NCBI GenBank assembly: GCA_011052255.1
Contig: DRJJ01000175.1
Span: 1-24,067, forward strand
DNA: 24,067 bases
Direction of reading: 5' to 3'
From: Gammaproteobacteria bacterium
GTDB lineage: Bacteria > Pseudomonadota > Gammaproteobacteria > DRJJ01
Below the pieces are notes generated by a model. The model was not told the DNA's origin and ran no database searches. It saw only the letters and a program-made list of their open reading frames with translations. Of this stretch, positions 23,637-24,067 are shown piece by piece. The translations under genes and the position numbers were made by a program. Numbering within the stretch: the first letter of the stretch is position 1; each line of letters opens with the position of its first letter.

Positions 23637-24067
23637 TATTCGGCTCACAGACTATGCGCGTGATTTTATTTCACAGGGAATCAAATCGGGCGATACCGTC
23701 ATCGACGCCACAGCCGGAAACGGTCATGACACGCTGCTTCTGGCCGAGGGCGTGGGCCAAAGCGGGACTGTATATGCCTTCGACGTGCAGGAGCAGGCCA
23801 TTCGAACTGTACGTCTGCGACTGGACCAGGCGGGTCAGTTACAGCAGTTGAAGCTGGTACACGGTGGCCATCAAACCATGTCACAGCATATACCCAGGTC
23901 AATTCATGGAACGATTACAGCCATTATGTTCAACCTCGGTTATCTGCCCGGCGCAGATCATCAGCTCACCACACAGACTGATACAACTCTGAGGGCGCTT
24001 GATCTGGCGTGCGTATTACTGGCACCAGGCGGCAAACTCAGTATCATCGCTTACCCTGGCCATCAAA
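23629..24067 (+). CDS. MnmM (YtqB)-type class I SAM-dependent methyltransferase, N-terminal part, cut by window edge
   Basis: 146 codons are present and the frame runs off the window. SAM motif I is DATAGNGHDT (26-35), followed by the acidic ribose-binding end AFDVQ (50-54). FNLGYLPGAD (101-110) and the YPGH near 142 are characteristic of the YtqB/MnmM family, which methylates nm5(s2)U34 to mnm5(s2)U34 in tRNA. The gene has no in-frame ATG before motif I. I choose TTG at 23629 because GGAAG lies nine bases upstream and the protein then begins just before the expected first helix. The start overlaps the oxidase stop by 8 bases, so the two are co-translated. An older annotation for this family is rRNA methylase. 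Confidence 0.85.
   Translation, partial: MTDIRLTDYARDFISQGIKSGDTVIDATAGNGHDTLLLAEGVGQSGTVYAFDVQEQAIRTVRLRLDQAGQLQQLKLVHGGHQTMSQHIPRSIHGTITAIMFNLGYLPGADHQLTTQTDTTLRALDLACVLLAPGGKLSIIAYPGHQ

Overview
The window reads as the chromosome of a gammaproteobacterium. The evidence is a complete proteobacterial-type F1Fo ATP synthase operon directly behind parA-parB, followed by glmU-glmS, together with TrxC, a SlyD-type FKBP and a Ppx/GppA enzyme. Base composition looks mid-range and even throughout. I see no transposase, integrase, CRISPR array, tRNA or rRNA, and no frameshifted gene. The combination of sucrose synthase, a fused sucrose-phosphate synthase/phosphatase and a fructokinase is best known from ammonia oxidisers, acidithiobacilli and other sulfur oxidisers, and some methylotrophs. 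A chemolithotrophic or C1 lifestyle is therefore plausible, but this is inference and the genus cannot be fixed from the window.

Layout. (1) Positions 1-3899 hold small accessory genes: the 5' part of ppx/gppA (-), a secreted SYLF-domain protein (+), a 62-residue unknown (-), thioredoxin 2 (+), an ABM-domain protein and a nitrobindin-like haem-barrel protein (both -, probably one unit), then a glutaredoxin/GST-N-like protein and a single-domain PqiA-like membrane protein (both +). (2) Positions 3909-9430 hold a minus-strand sucrose cassette, transcribed fructokinase, then SPS-SPP fusion, then sucrose synthase. (3) Positions 9507-12722 hold glmU-glmS, immediately upstream of the cassette with no visible terminator between. 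(4) Positions 12987-20414 hold a SlyD-like FKBP and atpIBEFHAGDC, with a good sigma70 promoter before atpI. (5) Positions 20609-22349 hold parA-parB. (6) On the plus strand, diverging from parA, are a stand-alone FAD oxidase resembling the MnmC oxidase domain and, overlapping it by 8 bases, the start of an MnmM (YtqB)-type methyltransferase that runs off the window.

Functional links. The sucrose genes form a closed cycle around fructose-6-phosphate and nucleotide glucose. SPS-SPP makes sucrose, sucrose synthase cleaves it back to NDP-glucose and fructose, and fructokinase returns fructose to fructose-6-phosphate, which is also the substrate of GlmS next door. The terminal oxidase/methyltransferase pair could together replace bifunctional MnmC in wobble-uridine modification of tRNA; this is the most interesting hypothesis in the window. 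No gene-free stretch exceeds 300 bases; the largest gaps are 12723-12986, 22350-22565, 2869-3068 and 20415-20608. I found no convincing Rho-independent terminator.
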